64,000 nt of DNA, taken from assembly GCA_009760855.2 (NCBI GenBank), contig WPIO01000019.1, positions 2,103,001 through 2,167,000 on the forward strand. Reading direction: 5' to 3'. The notes under the pieces are model-generated. The model saw nothing but the letters and a program-made list of their open reading frames with translations, was not told the DNA's origin and did not search any database. The stretch comes from Cristatella mucedo. Taxonomy: Eukaryota > Bryozoa > Phylactolaemata > Cristatellidae. A program made the translations under genes and the position numbers. The first letter of the stretch is position 1. Each line of letters opens with the position of its first letter. Positions 35,492 to 47,769 of the stretch are shown one piece after another.

Positions 35492-35779
35492 CGTAATAGC
35501 CTTCCTAGAGACTCACAAGCTCAAACTGAGTCGTGAATCTCGAGAAGGTTTCCTCGCATTATTAGGTAGCCTTCGCGTATGCACATACGTATATGTAAAG
35601 ATATATATACTTATTTCTGGTCGGCCCGAAAAATTGCGGACTAGCAATTTCTGATACGACCTGTCGTAACTTTCATTTCCACGGCTTTCATTTTACTGCA
35701 GAACTCTTTTGTTACTCATATACTAACTTTCAGTTTCATTAAAAAGCTCCATGACACTTTCATCACTTGAAACTTCTAA

Positions 35780-36640
35780 CAATATCAATAACAAAAGTGT
35801 GTATAGCACACCAAGGGAACTAGCTCTCTTTGTAAGTCATTTTTACGTACGCGTGAGAGAAAGCACGTCAATTGCTTAGGGGTAGCACATACACTGTAAG
35901 CACGCCTGGGCGCACAAAAACAATTCACACTGAGAAGCATGCACTGAGAGGAACATGTGCGTGTTAAGCTTCTTTTAAGTTTCGAAGCCTTAGGGAAAGT
36001 TGTGACGTCGTTCGGGGGAGGGAGGAGTGAATTCATTGCCTCGGTAGCATACAAACCGCGGGGGCGGGGGCGGGGCACGGTCTCCCTAAGAAGCCGAGGC
36101 TGCTTAGAGGCATAGCTAAACCACTTGAGTCGGACGAGTGGGTGGTACAATGTGACGCCTAATTAAGAAAGAATTCCGCTACGTAGATCAGATTAAGACC
36201 CTGGAGGGACCTACAAGTGACTGACGTGACATTGAATTCATAAGCAGCTTGATTGAGAGTCAGTCAGTGAAGGTCGGTGAGAAGCTGCTTTAAGTGGCAG
36301 TTGCGGCAATAAAAACAAAGAAGCCTGGCTGCACAGGTTTGCACCAACTGTAAGCGTCTTAATAAACTGATAGAAAAATAAGAAGGCAGTGACTTACAAA
36401 AATCTATAGACGGAATGTCAGAAATATACGGGTTGGGTGTGGTACCCTAGTCTCAGCAAGCCCAAACTCTTGCAACTTTATGCATGCTAAATTAAGCAGA
36501 CGAACGTCTCTACTTCCAAAATGTCTTGTCAGTAAAGCTAGAACATCAGCTCCACTGTCAAATCCACCTACATTTACCTGCGTAAATTTATAAAAAGAAA
36601 TCCAGGGCTGCTTAGGTAAAGGCATCACAGCCAAACTAGT
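35780..36640 (-). mobile_element. LINE-1 related fragment, C-terminal coding part
   Basis: Retains CACGGTCTCC, GGGACCTACAAGTGACTGA, CAGTGAAGGTCGGTGAGAAG and TTTGCACCAACTGTAAGCG in the same order as 28380-28680 in copy A. Highly diverged; the reading frame is destroyed. Confidence 0.65.
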
Positions 36641-36654
36641 CTATGCATTCGTAA

Positions 36655-36765
36655 CATCATGATCTCCACCGCTTGCATTGAACAATGCAACTGCAAGACT
36701 AGGACCCACGATCAGAGTCTTGAACAGCGAGACTCCAACCACTAGGCTAAGACCCAGAGGCTAGA
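36655..36765 (-). mobile_element. Degenerate SINE fragment
   Basis: Shares the CACCGCTTGCA body and the AGGCTAAGACCCAG head type with the SINE at 47140-47298. The B-box region is eroded. Confidence 0.4.
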
Positions 36766-36799
36766 TCGTAGACACTGCCACATTAATCCAGTTTTAACC

Positions 36800-37290
36800 A
36801 ATATGCTTTGGCTTCATATAAAGCAACGTATTGACTTCAAGATTCTGACACTTATCTTTAGATCCAGCCATTCTCTTGCTCAAGCCAATCTATCTAAATT
36901 AGTTTCATATCAGGTTTACCATAGCACCAACCATTCTTCTTACTCGAAATAAATCCTAGCTGCTTAAAAAGCCTCTTTTTGCATAGCGACAGAAGAGCCT
37001 TGACGGCTATCACCACCGCTTGCAGTGGCGATAATGGATCGCCCACGGCAGGAATCGAACCCACGACCTCGGGACCTCGGTCGTGAAAGTAACCGCCTTA
37101 CCTAGCGTGCCATCACTGCTCTAGCCGATTAGTTGTGACCCTAAGTAACCTAATATCCATTGAAAACAGCGACCAGCTACTACTTTCCCAGTGCTCGGTA
37201 CTGACCAGAGGCTGAAAACACACCATCTCCTGATCTGACGACGTCGTTCAAGAAGAAGCTACAAACGTACCTTTACCACACAGCGTCCGA
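36800..37290 (+). mobile_element. LINE-1 fragment split by SINE-1
   Basis: AAGCAACGTATTGACTTCAA and TTTAGATCCAGCCATTCTC match the plus-sense end of LINE-1. The match resumes after the SINE with AAGAAGAAGCTACAAACGTA. The 3' boundary is unclear and may reach about 37560. Confidence 0.6.
36950..37122 (-). mobile_element. SINE-1 copy e inserted in a LINE-1 fragment
   Basis: Full-length SINE-1 on the minus strand, ending in TAGGATTT at its 3' side. LINE-1 plus-strand sequence lies on both sides (about 36800-36945 and 37130-37290). Confidence 0.82.
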
Positions 37291-37619
37291 GTGAATTGTG
37301 TGGCTGTAAGATGTTATTTTTGATTGTGAGTTACGAAACTGTGCACATAGTTACCAATCGAAAGATGGACATGCTTTTGTGTTGTGGACTTCACTTCTTT
37401 CCTGCGTACTTGTGTTACCTGTGCATGAGTGAGAGCATACTACTAACCGGAAGTGCTACTACTCAGTAAGCATGAGTGTCTTGATACCATGCTCGTCATC
37501 AAATATGTTGGCTTAATCCAATTTCCAGCCAGTGTGCCTATGCTACACCAGGTGGTTTCATCTTGACCCGCAGTGCAGCACCGGCTGACTCGGGGCACCA
37601 GGTCTATTTTTGGAGCCGT

Positions 37620-37945
37620 AGAGCACTACTGACTGGCTGGAAGCCACTGTACCTGGGCCGATTGATCAGGAAGTCACTCTGATCAGCCATAGTGGACTAT
37701 GGCTGATCAGAGTGACTTCCTGAATAAAACCAATACCCTTAAGAGGAGTGTGCATGATGGCTTGCTCAGACAATAATAATAATTTAGGACTACTATATAC
37801 TGAAGCTAGATGTCGCTTATTCCTTCGTCCGTATTTGTTAGGTTCCATGTTCTGTTTGTCAGCTGGGTTATTTAAGCTCGTAATTTGCTCAACCATTGAC
37901 TGGTGAATGGCTTCACGGTGGCACTGCGTCTCACAAACTACTCGT
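37620..37945 (-). repeat. Unnamed dispersed repeat, copy 2, with a 28 bp perfect hairpin
   Basis: 37697-37945 on the minus strand matches the repeat at 34810-35065. At its end lies a perfect inverted repeat: arms 37666-37693 and 37696-37723 with a 2 nt centre, so part of the element is mirrored into 37640-37692. Confidence 0.7.
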
Positions 37946-37949
37946 TATC

Positions 37950-40350
37950 GGCATCTCTTCGAGCGATATCTAAAGCCCCTGTATCGAGATTAAGCTCTCG
38001 AGTGGTGCCGTGCAGAAAACGTGCTGTTACAAGGTGAACGCCGAGAAGCAAGAGAAAGCCTAAAAGATTGCAGTATTTGATGAACTCCTGGTTGGTTAAA
38101 ATTGTAAGCGAGTCTAGGGCGGTTGGCTGCCGCCCGCCCCGCCGAGGCCACGCTCCAGTTACACCACCTTCTTGCCACGTTGCTGCCTCAGGTTGAGAGC
38201 CACGGGAGCTGCGGCTAAACCTCTTTAAGCAACAACGTATGCACCAACAATAACAGCGAACTAAACAATACAATTGGAGGATCCTCGGTACATTAGGCTG
38301 CAGGAAGAATGTCGGGAACCGCGATGCAAACATTCGCGAAAGCGGAAGGCGGGAGCCCTGGGATCGAAACGAAGTCTTGAAGTCGCCTGCCCGCCGTCCC
38401 TGAGTACCAACCGCTCGCCTCGTGCACATGCACGAGCGATTGCATAACGAAGACTTGAAAGCTTGAAGGCGCGTCCTTGCTTGCCGAGGGCTCGGAAAGC
38501 TCGGAGAGGCCTAGGAACAAGGTGCCGCAGAGGGACGAGCAACGTACAAGCGCTAAGAGCGAGCCGGCGCGCTTAACGTCCAGTCTCCGACTGCTGGGTC
38601 CAGCCTTCCGTGGACGGCCCCGTAACCGACGTACGCCGGTCATCCATCCTTCGAGATGCGGATACTGACAGACAGCGGCATTGCACGCTGGATTCCGCGT
38701 CTTGACTCCCCGTCGAAGCTTCGTCGTCCAAATTGCTCAGATTTATGTGTGCCACCCTGCCTCAACTCAAATGGCAGGCTTCGCCTCGCAGGGTTTGCCC
38801 CAGCTGGCTGCATCACATTACAGTAGCCCTGGACTACTGAACCACGCTTGGTACAAAGTGTTACCACCCTTGGAAGGCAATATTCCTGTAAGAAAGAATC
38901 GATGGCAAAGTATACGGTAGACGTAAATAGTATACGATACTACGTAAATAGTATACGATATAGAGTAGTGTAAAGCATGCTATTACATCGATTTGTTTAG
39001 CAGTGATGATTAACGAACTAAATGAGCCTGTTTTGGTAACTTCGGAAGCAACTTCCAACTCACCACGCGGTCGCCATTATCGAAAGATTATTAGTTGCAG
39101 CGCCGTAAACAGAGGGTGCAGTAAGATATTACAGGTGTGCCAAGTGCGCTTTCTTCGAAAACTGCATCTCCATGACTGCGCTACTTGGTGCTTCCTTAGA
39201 GACAGACTTTCTAAATGCAGTGAACAATTAAGTCACTACGAATAGGTCCAGGACATCCAATAAATTTGCTTATGCAGAGGTACTGACTCAGTAAACGTAG
39301 CTTCGTCGTAATGTCCTTAGGCTGGTTTAAGTTTTCGAGGTACAAAGATCGCTGTATTGTATTATTCGTCGTCTTCAAATTTCAATGCAGTACTCGTAGT
39401 AGCAGCGACGCCGATAATGAAATCGTCACCGAAAGCGTTATCGATACGAGATTCATCAAGGACGAAAGTGCGAGGCGGATTCATTGAAGTAGGTTGATAC
39501 AGTGAGGAGCGCAATCAGTCCTCTCGTCTCAGTAAAGCACCGACGTAATCACGGCCAAATCAGCGCATTCAGGATCTCCGAAGAAGCACAGATCCTCAAC
39601 GGGCTTGGAAAGGAAAGCTTGCAACAGCCATGTGACATGCAACGCAGACACCATTATTAGAAGCACGATCGCTGATAGGAAAAGATCCTTTGACCAGCAT
39701 CAGGGTGAAGCCTATCACCCCAGCAGTTACTACGGTCGCCGTTTCGAAGCGAGCTACCACTGCCACTATTTCCACAACGGCGAAAAGGAGGCTCTGGAAA
39801 TCCGATTACGTTGTTTATTGCATCATCAGTAAAAGCCAAGGCACCTGACACGTGCAAGTAGCAACAGCCAGTTTCATGCTTTCACATAATTAACTCAGGC
39901 TTCACAGTCCGTGTTCGGACCAGCCGATTGATTCACACCACACAGACCTTTAACCACGGCCTGTATCGGTGCTAGCACGGTGTGACAGCCCTCCGCACGA
40001 CCTGCCATCGGGCTGGGTAGCCATGCAACAAGCCTGCTGGCTCCAACACCAAGGACTCGATTCTGCAAAACCACGCCGGCCAAGCCCAATATACGCACTA
40101 GAGACGGCTGCGGCGTCGAGGGATCAAGGCCTCCCTCTCCTCTCTTGTACCCCTTCGGCTGCCCTTTTATTCCATGCGTGCCTTGATTTTCCCACTGTCG
40201 AGCCATTGTTTGTTCCGAACCCTCCCGACAGCTGGCGGCAATTTTCGAGAAACGGATCTTCCCACAGATGCATGGACTTGGGTGGGACTGCCCAGTCATC
40301 GTCTGCCCTTCCATCGCTTAGAGGCTGCGGTTGCTTAGGCAGTCTGAGCC
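37950..40350. other. Anonymous DNA, GC-rich at 38150-38720 and 39960-40340
   Basis: Several overlapping frames without domains. 40350 onward is LINE-2. Confidence 0.4.
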
Positions 40351-40783
40351 CCATTCATCCGCTCAAAGACCGTCGGCGACAGAAGCTTTAGCTCTGCAGG
40401 TCCTAGACTGTGGAACTTGCTTCCAATATTCTTAAGCAACGACAACTTCTCTCCTGCTGCCGACTATGGCTCGTCCTTTCCGGCGGTCCTGAGCTGCTAC
40501 TTCCATGCTACTCCCTACCTCAACTGCTCTCCTGACTCTGCTATGCTGCCCACTTTCTCTTTGTTTCGTGAGATTAAGTCTGTCGGCTACCGAATGCGTA
40601 CCGAAAGCCACGTAGGCTTTGAGTGTGCTATACAAAACTCTCCGGCGTAATAATAATAATGCACTTGATAAAGCGCCCTCAGAGAACTCAATCTCTTCCT
40701 AGGCGCTTTACATTTGCTGCACACCCACATAGTCTTTGTGGAGTTACAGACGGAGATACATTACATTAAATTACATTGCTTGT
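40350..40783 (+). mobile_element. LINE-2 3' end interrupted by a LINE-1 tail
   Basis: AAGACCGTCGGCGACAGAAG to GCTATACAAAACTCTCCGGC (40350-40650), then a LINE-1 tail (40651-40725, minus), then LINE-2 resumes with CACCCACATAGTCTTTGTGG to an ATTACATTA-type tail at 40783. Confidence 0.78.
40651..40725 (-). mobile_element. LINE-1 3' end nested in LINE-2
   Basis: AATAATAATAATGCACTTGA, AGAGAACTCAATCTC and GGCGCTTTACATTTGCTGC, inserted in the LINE-2 GCGTAA/CACCCAC junction. Confidence 0.78.
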
Positions 40784-41028
40784 AGGGTATCCGCCCAGTA
40801 CTCGGGGGCTGCGGCGTCAGATTTCCTGACACGCGGTCACCTTACACTACTGATAATAATTATAGTAATAATACGATTGGTGTTGCAAGGGAGCTGACTC
40901 TGTCTTGGTACTTCAGATATGCATCCAAGAAACATCGCCTTTGACATTTTCCAGATCGACCATAGTAGGACGGTCTATTCCGGTTCCTTAAAAGTTCTTG
41001 CATCTCAATGATGTCAGCATCACTCTCG

Positions 41029-41050
41029 TGGCTAGACTGCAGTCTAGCCA
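41029..41050. repeat. Perfect 22 bp palindrome
   Basis: Half-site TGGCTAGACTG followed immediately by its complement, no spacer. No gene context is visible. Confidence 0.9.
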
Positions 41051-41612
41051 TGGCGTTTGCTTTCGATATAGCTACCTTTTGCTCCAGACATCAAACCCCT
41101 CGCATTCAAGGTTACTTAACTTGTCATGACAAATACTCACAAACCACTAGATGTTGCTCAGCTTTCAGTAGTCTCTCCATAACTATTCTCACGAGCATAG
41201 GTTCTAAATTCGTATTTAAATCCGATAGAACGCTCCACACTTTTCGACTTTCACTGCTGTCTCGCAAGTACTCACGTGCTGCAATCCCAAGTGCAATTTT
41301 GAGATGGACGATTGCCCACGAGATCAACTGCAAGACCTTAAAACACAAGTGATGGAAGCTCGCTCAATAATTAAGCATTGGCAACTTGAGACATGGCCGT
41401 GAGAACGGTTCGACCACAACGGCTGCTTTAAATCACCGTTTATTATAAGAACCTTAATACAGTTACAAGTTGCTAATAATGAGTAGGTAAAATATGCTCG
41501 AACTAAGAATACAAATAACACTTTTCACTGTGACCTTTAAGGTCCCCTGCTCTGCTTGGATCCTCTCTAAAGTGAAATTGTATCTGTTTCACCTTTCGCT
41601 AAAGTTCATAGC

Positions 41613-41690
41613 AATAATAATAATAATGCACTTAATAAAGCACCCTCAGAGAACTCAATCTCTTGCTAGGCGCTTTACATTTAGCAAGGA
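41613..41690 (-). mobile_element. LINE-1 3' end, solo
   Basis: Tail AATAATAATAATGCACTTAA, then AGAGAACTCAATCTC and GGCGCTTTACATTT, matching the LINE-1 terminus. Confidence 0.75.
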
Positions 41691-41761
41691 AAGTTTCCAG
41701 TGACATAACCGTGCGTGCCATAACCAGACGCAATTGGAAATCTATTGGGAATCGCAAGCTG

Positions 41762-41862
41762 AATTACCCTACCTGATTATATTATATTATATATATATAT
41801 TATATAATTATATTATATTATATATTACATATATATATAATATATTATATAATTACCCTACC
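41762..41862. repeat. AT-rich self-complementary segment flanked by 12 bp direct repeats
   Basis: AATTACCCTACC occurs at 41762-41773 and 41851-41862 around about 77 bp of TA/TTA repeats. Confidence 0.85.
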
Positions 41863-42265
41863 ATCACTGCTTGATAGCTGAGACCAAATGTGCTTCTTTC
41901 AAACCGCACCATAATTACTTGAAATAATGAGGGGTTTGAATCTAACATTTCCATACTGCTGATCCTTAATGTAGCTAGGCTTTTCGTAAGACAATGCTCT
42001 CAGAATTTCCAAAACATTTTTATGGAAATAACCTTTCAAGTTGCTATGGTTAAAGATACTTAACGAGATGACTATGGAGTTCATCGAAGCCACTCTTCAG
42101 TGTCATGAATCGCCAACTAGGAGCGACATGGCTCAATGCTAAGACCCTTAAGCGAATTGATACGGTTAATGCCTAAAGGTCCGCTCGTATAATATACTAC
42201 AGAGCTGGTTGTAAAGGCACGAACTCGAGCAATTTCGTAGCGGTAGGTTTCTAAAAAGCCTTTAG

Positions 42266-42281
42266 CCCCCCCCCCCCCCCC
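42266..42281 (+). repeat. Poly-C run of 16
   Basis: Sixteen C in a row; the poly-Gly minus frame comes from it. Confidence 0.95.
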
Positions 42282-45200
42282 GCCGAAGACAAACTTGGAG
42301 CAACCGCACCGAAGGAAATCGCGCCCGGAACGATTTTTTAGCTCCCTCCGTATGATGGTTCCTTGGGAGACAGGCCGAGAAGCTTCGCACCGAAAGACTG
42401 CCGCCCGGAAGTGCTTCACTAATCCTATGCAAACATCGTAGCATCCCTTAGGAAAATGGTTGCCAGGGCTAGAAAGAAAAAACCCCAGAAAGAATTAACC
42501 GAAAACCAGGGAACCAATGCCACCCTGTATCTGCAAAACATAGCTTGAACAGGCAACGAACCCCAATATGCATTTCATTAATAGGTTCGCTTCCAATGTC
42601 GTCGCAGCAGCTGTTTCAACTATGTCGATATACCAAACAATGCTTGCGACTTGTGCATCGTGAGAATAGAACGTATGCCACCACCGTTACTGAGCCATGT
42701 GCCCCTGGTTAGCTAGGGCAAGGCTACAGAAGCCATTATGCGATGACAACGTTGGCTTCATCAGATGTTTAGACGTAAAGCACGGCCGGTCGAACAGCCA
42801 GAAGAGCCATACAACCTTAAAATTGCTGTGCCAATGCTTCCTGCCTGCACGTATAACCATATATTTGAATCCAAAGCTACTCGAAGGAGCGCTCAATGTT
42901 CGCTAAAACACTAGCCATCGTTGCAAAAAAATAAAGACGACGCGACTCAGGTGCTTGAACCGACACAGCACCAGCACCGTTTAGAGGCAGGACTTCAGCA
43001 TGCAGGGGTAACAAGTCTGCATGGGACTGGTGCCCACACTGGAGAAGACTCCAGCCTTTAGCCTCCATGTGCATGACCTGTACACAGCCTACAGGCACGG
43101 CAGGCATACGAAAAAAACAACGCAGAGCCATTCCACTTGACATGCTGACAAAAGCAAAAAGTGAACAAGCTGCCAGGGGAAGATAGAAGGCTATATGCCT
43201 TAGAATGAAGAGCAGCACTTATCTTAAAAGCTGCGCGTCACGATTCAACTGCCATTGAAACAAAATTACGGATTGTCTCCCCTCCGTGGAACAACACGGA
43301 ACGCAGCAGCACAGCAGATGCAGCACAGCAGATGCAGCACATAAGATACGACCGTCTGTTGCCACGGCTAGTATCGAAGGTCCATCATAGTACGAGGTGA
43401 GTTCGAGAGCTACTCACTATCCGAGGGTCGTCATCGTCAGGAATCTCTGCTGAAACAATACATCATCGCTACGGCATTACGGTAGCAGAATCAGTACAAG
43501 GCATACCTCGTAAGCAAGACACTTAAGAGGCAGACGCCACGTGGAGACAGACACCGGAGTACTTGGTAAAAAGTAGCAGGTGGCTTCAAACTAGCAAGGC
43601 ACCTCAATTAGCATGAAACACGAGGGCTTCGCAAAGCGATCCCGCACCTGAGAAAGCTGGATCTACTTTTAGCATCGAAGAATCATAAGATCGGAATGAA
43701 GGGACATCACGGACTATATAGCCTTGCACACATTCCCCCATGAAAACTGGCAGGGAACAAGTTACACTTGAGACTTGGAGCCCAGCGTGTAAAAATAAAT
43801 GCAAACAACAGCATTAATGTGATTAGTTCTGCACAGCTCTTTGCGAAGGTTGCCGATTCAGTGCTCACTAGTCCCAAATTACACTTAAATGCAGCCTCGA
43901 GAAATAATAGTAAACATAAGTAGACCTGTCGGAAATTGAAAAAAATAACATGATGAATTAAAGATATTGTATAATCAAAACTGTATGGAGCTTTATGCAG
44001 ACAAGAGAGAGCATATCTTGAAAAAAAGATAGGTTACCCATTGCTCCTAATTCGAATGGACCACGGAAAGCGCTGTTCGAGAGGCATCCTTTATTAGACC
44101 AAACTACTTGGCAGAAAAGGACAAGAATCGCAATTCAAAGCCGACCGCAGCATACAAAACGCGAGGCAAAATGGTATACTTCGACTGGTTGAAATCATAA
44201 TAGAGGTCAATTCACGCCGGCTTCCCAAAAGTGCAAATCTCTCAGTAATGAGAAGCAGATTGCCGGTGACCGTATACAGAGTTCGAGGATTCTGGTCAGA
44301 CCGGTCAAATGCAACCAGAGATCCACGCGCATGCACGGGCTCCTTAAACCGTGACTGCTGCTGTCAAACCGAAGCAGCAGTCAGTTGGTGACAGTTGTGT
44401 TTTGCAGTTTTGAAACTGAAAAAATTGTTTGGCTGCCGTGGAAATTGAATATGGCGACTCCAGAGACTGGCAGGTTCTGAATGTTTAGCTATTGGCTCCA
44501 CGAGAGCTCTCTTATGACGGCTTACACGAAGTGGGTGTGAGCGAATGATCGTCACTGCCCACTGGCTATGGGCAGTTTTCTTCCACCTTGCATTCGCATC
44601 AAGTGCAACATATCTATGAAGGCACCACGAGAGGGCGACTGAAGGCCGTGCAATAAATGGGTCTAACGAGCCAAGAAATGAAACGGTTTCTTAAAATCGG
44701 CTACGGATCATGTGAGCAATGACCTGACGAATCGGAATCAAGCGAAAGTCAGGCTACCGATGGCATTCAGTCCGTCCGAGGTAGGCAACTAGGTGCTATC
44801 GCTTCAGCCGGAAGCTGGCTCTTTGATGCAGCAAGGCTCAGGCAGCTGCCTCGGTCGCTAGGCCATTATGGGCACGGTCGTGAGCATAGAGACAATGCAC
44901 CGGACAGGTTTGCCATGCATTGATTACTGTCACAATGTAGAGACCGCCTTGGAGGAGCACAGCACTACACTCACTTAACGACAGACGAATGTAGCAGTTT
45001 CTGGATCGACTGGTCAACTTTGTGTTTATGTCAACAGTTAAGGAAGAAACGTGTGACTCGTATAAATCATGACATATGTATCCTTGGTTATCTGCATAAG
45101 TCAGAAGCCAAGTAAAGTGGCAGGTGAGTATAATCTGAGAGTGAGTACAATCTGGTGTTGTTTTATGTTTACTGCCGACGGACGTCTGTATTGAATGAAG

Positions 45201-45750
45201 GGGCTAGGGGCTTACGGACCAACATGGGATAATTGATCTGGAATTATGAGTGCTAGGGCTCATGTAGGGAATAATCGCCCTTTTCAGCATTATAGCGACC
45301 CTAAGATCACCGGGGAGCATCCTGAAGGTGATGACTCTGCAACTGAAGTTGGCCACCTGCATTAGGATGACTTTTCGTTCTGTCTCCATCGAATTATGCA
45401 TAGGTTCGTGCCATGTCTGATCTGAGGCTACACATGCACATACCCATGAGCCTCAACCTCGACTACTCCTGAAGAAGAGTCAAATGTAGTCACAGAGATG
45501 TAACTTATGAAAGAGGGATACTTTTTTTTTAATTCAGCAAGTCCTGGTTTACACTGGTGTCAAGGTGCTGTGCAAGAAAACATTTTCAGAAAACTGCTAT
45601 TGTGTTGGATGGCAGCCAGTACTTCAATTACATAAAACTGAAATTCGTCATCATAATCTTAACTTTCGATATAACTTGTCTGCCAGAGATTCGCCACGAT
45701 CCACCAAATTCGAGTTGTACCTTGGTTCTCAGGGTGTGCATAGTTTCTAG

Positions 45751-45772
45751 TGTATGTATATGTATATGTATA

Positions 45773-45837
<65 letters not shown>
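45751..45837 (+). repeat. Compound TATG/GT/TA microsatellite
   Basis: TGTATA units, then GT, then about 26 TA units. Confidence 0.95.
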
Positions 45838-45839
<2 letters not shown>

Positions 45840-46295
45840 TGCTGATATGCATATACTCTGTACTCGCTTGTCATTAACTATTGGTTATTGCTTCTCTTGC
45901 AGCGAGTTGTGCAGCACCTGTTTAGAAATTGAGTTCTTTTTAGGCAACAAGTAAAAGTCTTGTTATTATTATAACTACTAATAAAGTACAGTAAGTGCGG
46001 TACTGGAAAGTTTACTGGTTTGCAAAATTCCTGCGACACGCGTACGTAGCTAACTAGACAGCGAGTTTCGGATTAAAGACAGCAATGGAACAGCTGTGGC
46101 CTGGGCCATTGCATTGAAGCGCCGCAGTTTGAGCATGCTTGGGCAAGTGTGTCAATCAATCAGCATGAGCCTTTAAAACGAGAGCAGGACTAGCACATGA
46201 GCTTGCGACGACCACGCCCGTGGGTATAGTCCTTCAATTCTAATTGCCCACTAAAAGACAGCTGCTCCTGTGCTTTGATCCATGCCTGCCTTTTA

Positions 46296-46965
46296 GCACG
46301 CGAATTCTCTCAACTCCCTTCAGCATGCATATATTGCAGACATTCGCATTTGGATGGCAGCAACCTTTTTAAATTGAATGGCGAATAAAAACCAGCTAGT
46401 TATCGGCAAGCCTCATGTTACTCAAAAATTGAAAAGCTTAACCTTTATAAAAGTGCAAGCTTAACCGATCTCCTGTAGCACGTGAACAAAACCAAGGTGC
46501 TCTGTTCCAGCAATTCGACCTTCTACTAGATGACCACATCAGCTCTACTGCCAAGTGTGACTACGTTCAGCTAAGCACACCTGTAAAAATGTGGACTTGC
46601 TTAGATCAGAATACCCCAACTAAGCTGGTCAATGCATTTATGGCATCTCCTCTAGACTTCTATAACTCACTACATTCAGGTCTTCTTGCCGGTGCAATAA
46701 GATACTTACTTTTGATATACAGCTTTCCAGCTAGGCTGGTCTGCTGTGAACGTTGGCAGCTCACCGAACTGCACAGGTTACCTATAAAGCAGCCTATCGA
46801 ATCCAAGATTCAATCCCTCACTTTCAGGTCCCTTCATTCTCTTGCTCCAGAATAACTATCCGAAACACTTCCTACTCAGGCTTCGCATCACAGCCTCCCC
46901 CTCTCCTCGATCATGCCATTTAGCTGTGTCTCTAGCCAACCTCAAATCCGGCTGGAAACAGCACC
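46296..46965 (+). mobile_element. LINE-1 fragment, reverse transcriptase C-terminal part
   Basis: Starts AATTCTCTCAACTCCCTTCA and follows the LINE-1 order: GATGGCAGCAACCTTTTTAA, the VNAFMASPLDFYNSL stretch (near 46630-46675) and FRSLHSLAPE (to about 46852). Several stops and frameshifts. Confidence 0.75.
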
Positions 46966-47139
46966 TTCAGTTCATGCGCTAACAGACTGGAGCTCACAAC
47001 TAAATGACATTACTACATTCTTGACTTGACAAAATTGATAAAAAGCTAAAAATCAACGAATGCCTCATAGCATTTGCTAGGCCCGTGTTAACTGTCGTCT
47101 GCAAGCTTAAGAATGCTGAGTACGTGCATAGGAAAACTT

Positions 47140-47298
47140 TGCTGATTGAACAGCCTCATTTATATAGCGGCAGAAGAGCCTTACGGAGCCTGTACCACAG
47201 ATTGCTGTAGGCGATACAGAATCACCCCCTACAGGACTCGAACCCACGACCTGGGTCGTGAAGAGTGAGCACCTTACCTCCTGGGCTAAGACCCAGGG
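47140..47298 (-). mobile_element. SINE-1 variant with a different tRNA-like head
   Basis: Tail CTGATTGAACAGCCTC and the CAGAAGAGCC body are those of SINE-1. The head (minus strand CCCTGGGTCTTAGCCCAGGA, then GTAAGGTGC) differs from the other copies, marking a subfamily. Confidence 0.65.
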
Positions 47299-47540
47299 GC
47301 ATATAGCATCAAAAACCACTGGAACCGCTCTATTTTGAGCATATATAGCATGCCGAGAGAGAGATCGGGTTCTCTTTTGGGGCTAAATAAATTTCATATT
47401 GTTGTACAAGCTATTGTGAGCGTGCACAACCATAGGTGTGGCAGGAATCAAAACTGTGCAAGGTGACCTGGTAGAAAGGAAAAACCTTGCACAGAGTTTG
47501 CTGATCGACAAGGGATGGACTAATTCCCCCAGACTATTCT

Positions 47541-47684
47541 TAAAAAATATAATTCATTTGTATAACGCCCTAAGAGAACTTAATCTCTATTCAGGCACTT
47601 CACATATGCCACGGGGCTCGAGCCCACGACCTCGACCAGACCTTGGTCTGGTGTAGCACCTTAACCACTGGGCCAAACCAGACC
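47541..47684 (-). mobile_element. SINE-2 copy b, tRNA-like head with LINE-1 tail
   Basis: Minus strand reads TTTGGCCCAGTGGTTAAGGT (A box), a short hairpin (CAGACC arms), then a B box GGGCTCGAGCCCC, and ends AGATTAAGTTCTCTTAGGGC followed by an AT-rich tail. Same layout as the copy at 9635-9794. Confidence 0.75.
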
Positions 47685-47690
47685 GGTGAA

Positions 47691-47766
47691 GTCTTTATTA
47701 TTGGTTAGCCAAATGCATGAGCGGCAAAGTCTTAACTATTGGTTTTCCAAATGCATGAACTAAACT
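47691..47766 (+). repeat. 38 bp diverged tandem duplication
   Basis: ATTGGTTAGCCAAATGCATG and ATTGGTTTTCCAAATGCATG mark two adjacent units directly beside SINE-2 copy b. Confidence 0.75.
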
Positions 47767-47769
47767 GAA

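Larger units (their letters stand above)
41863..46290. other. Anonymous DNA downstream of the AMT gene
   Basis: Only a poly-C run and the TATG/TA microsatellite stand out. A minus-strand frame at 42877-43218 follows a possible acceptor and could be a further AMT tail exon, but nothing in its sequence confirms this. Confidence 0.35.

Noticed and set aside
39969-40391. 140-codon frame as a gene
   Set aside because: Its end runs into LINE-2 sequence, and the rest has overlapping opposed frames and no domain.
42877-43218. Minus-strand frame as the terminal AMT exon
   Set aside because: It is in the right phase with a possible acceptor CCTGTAG, but its sequence has no AMT tail similarity and it is 6 kb away. 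Left as a possibility only.
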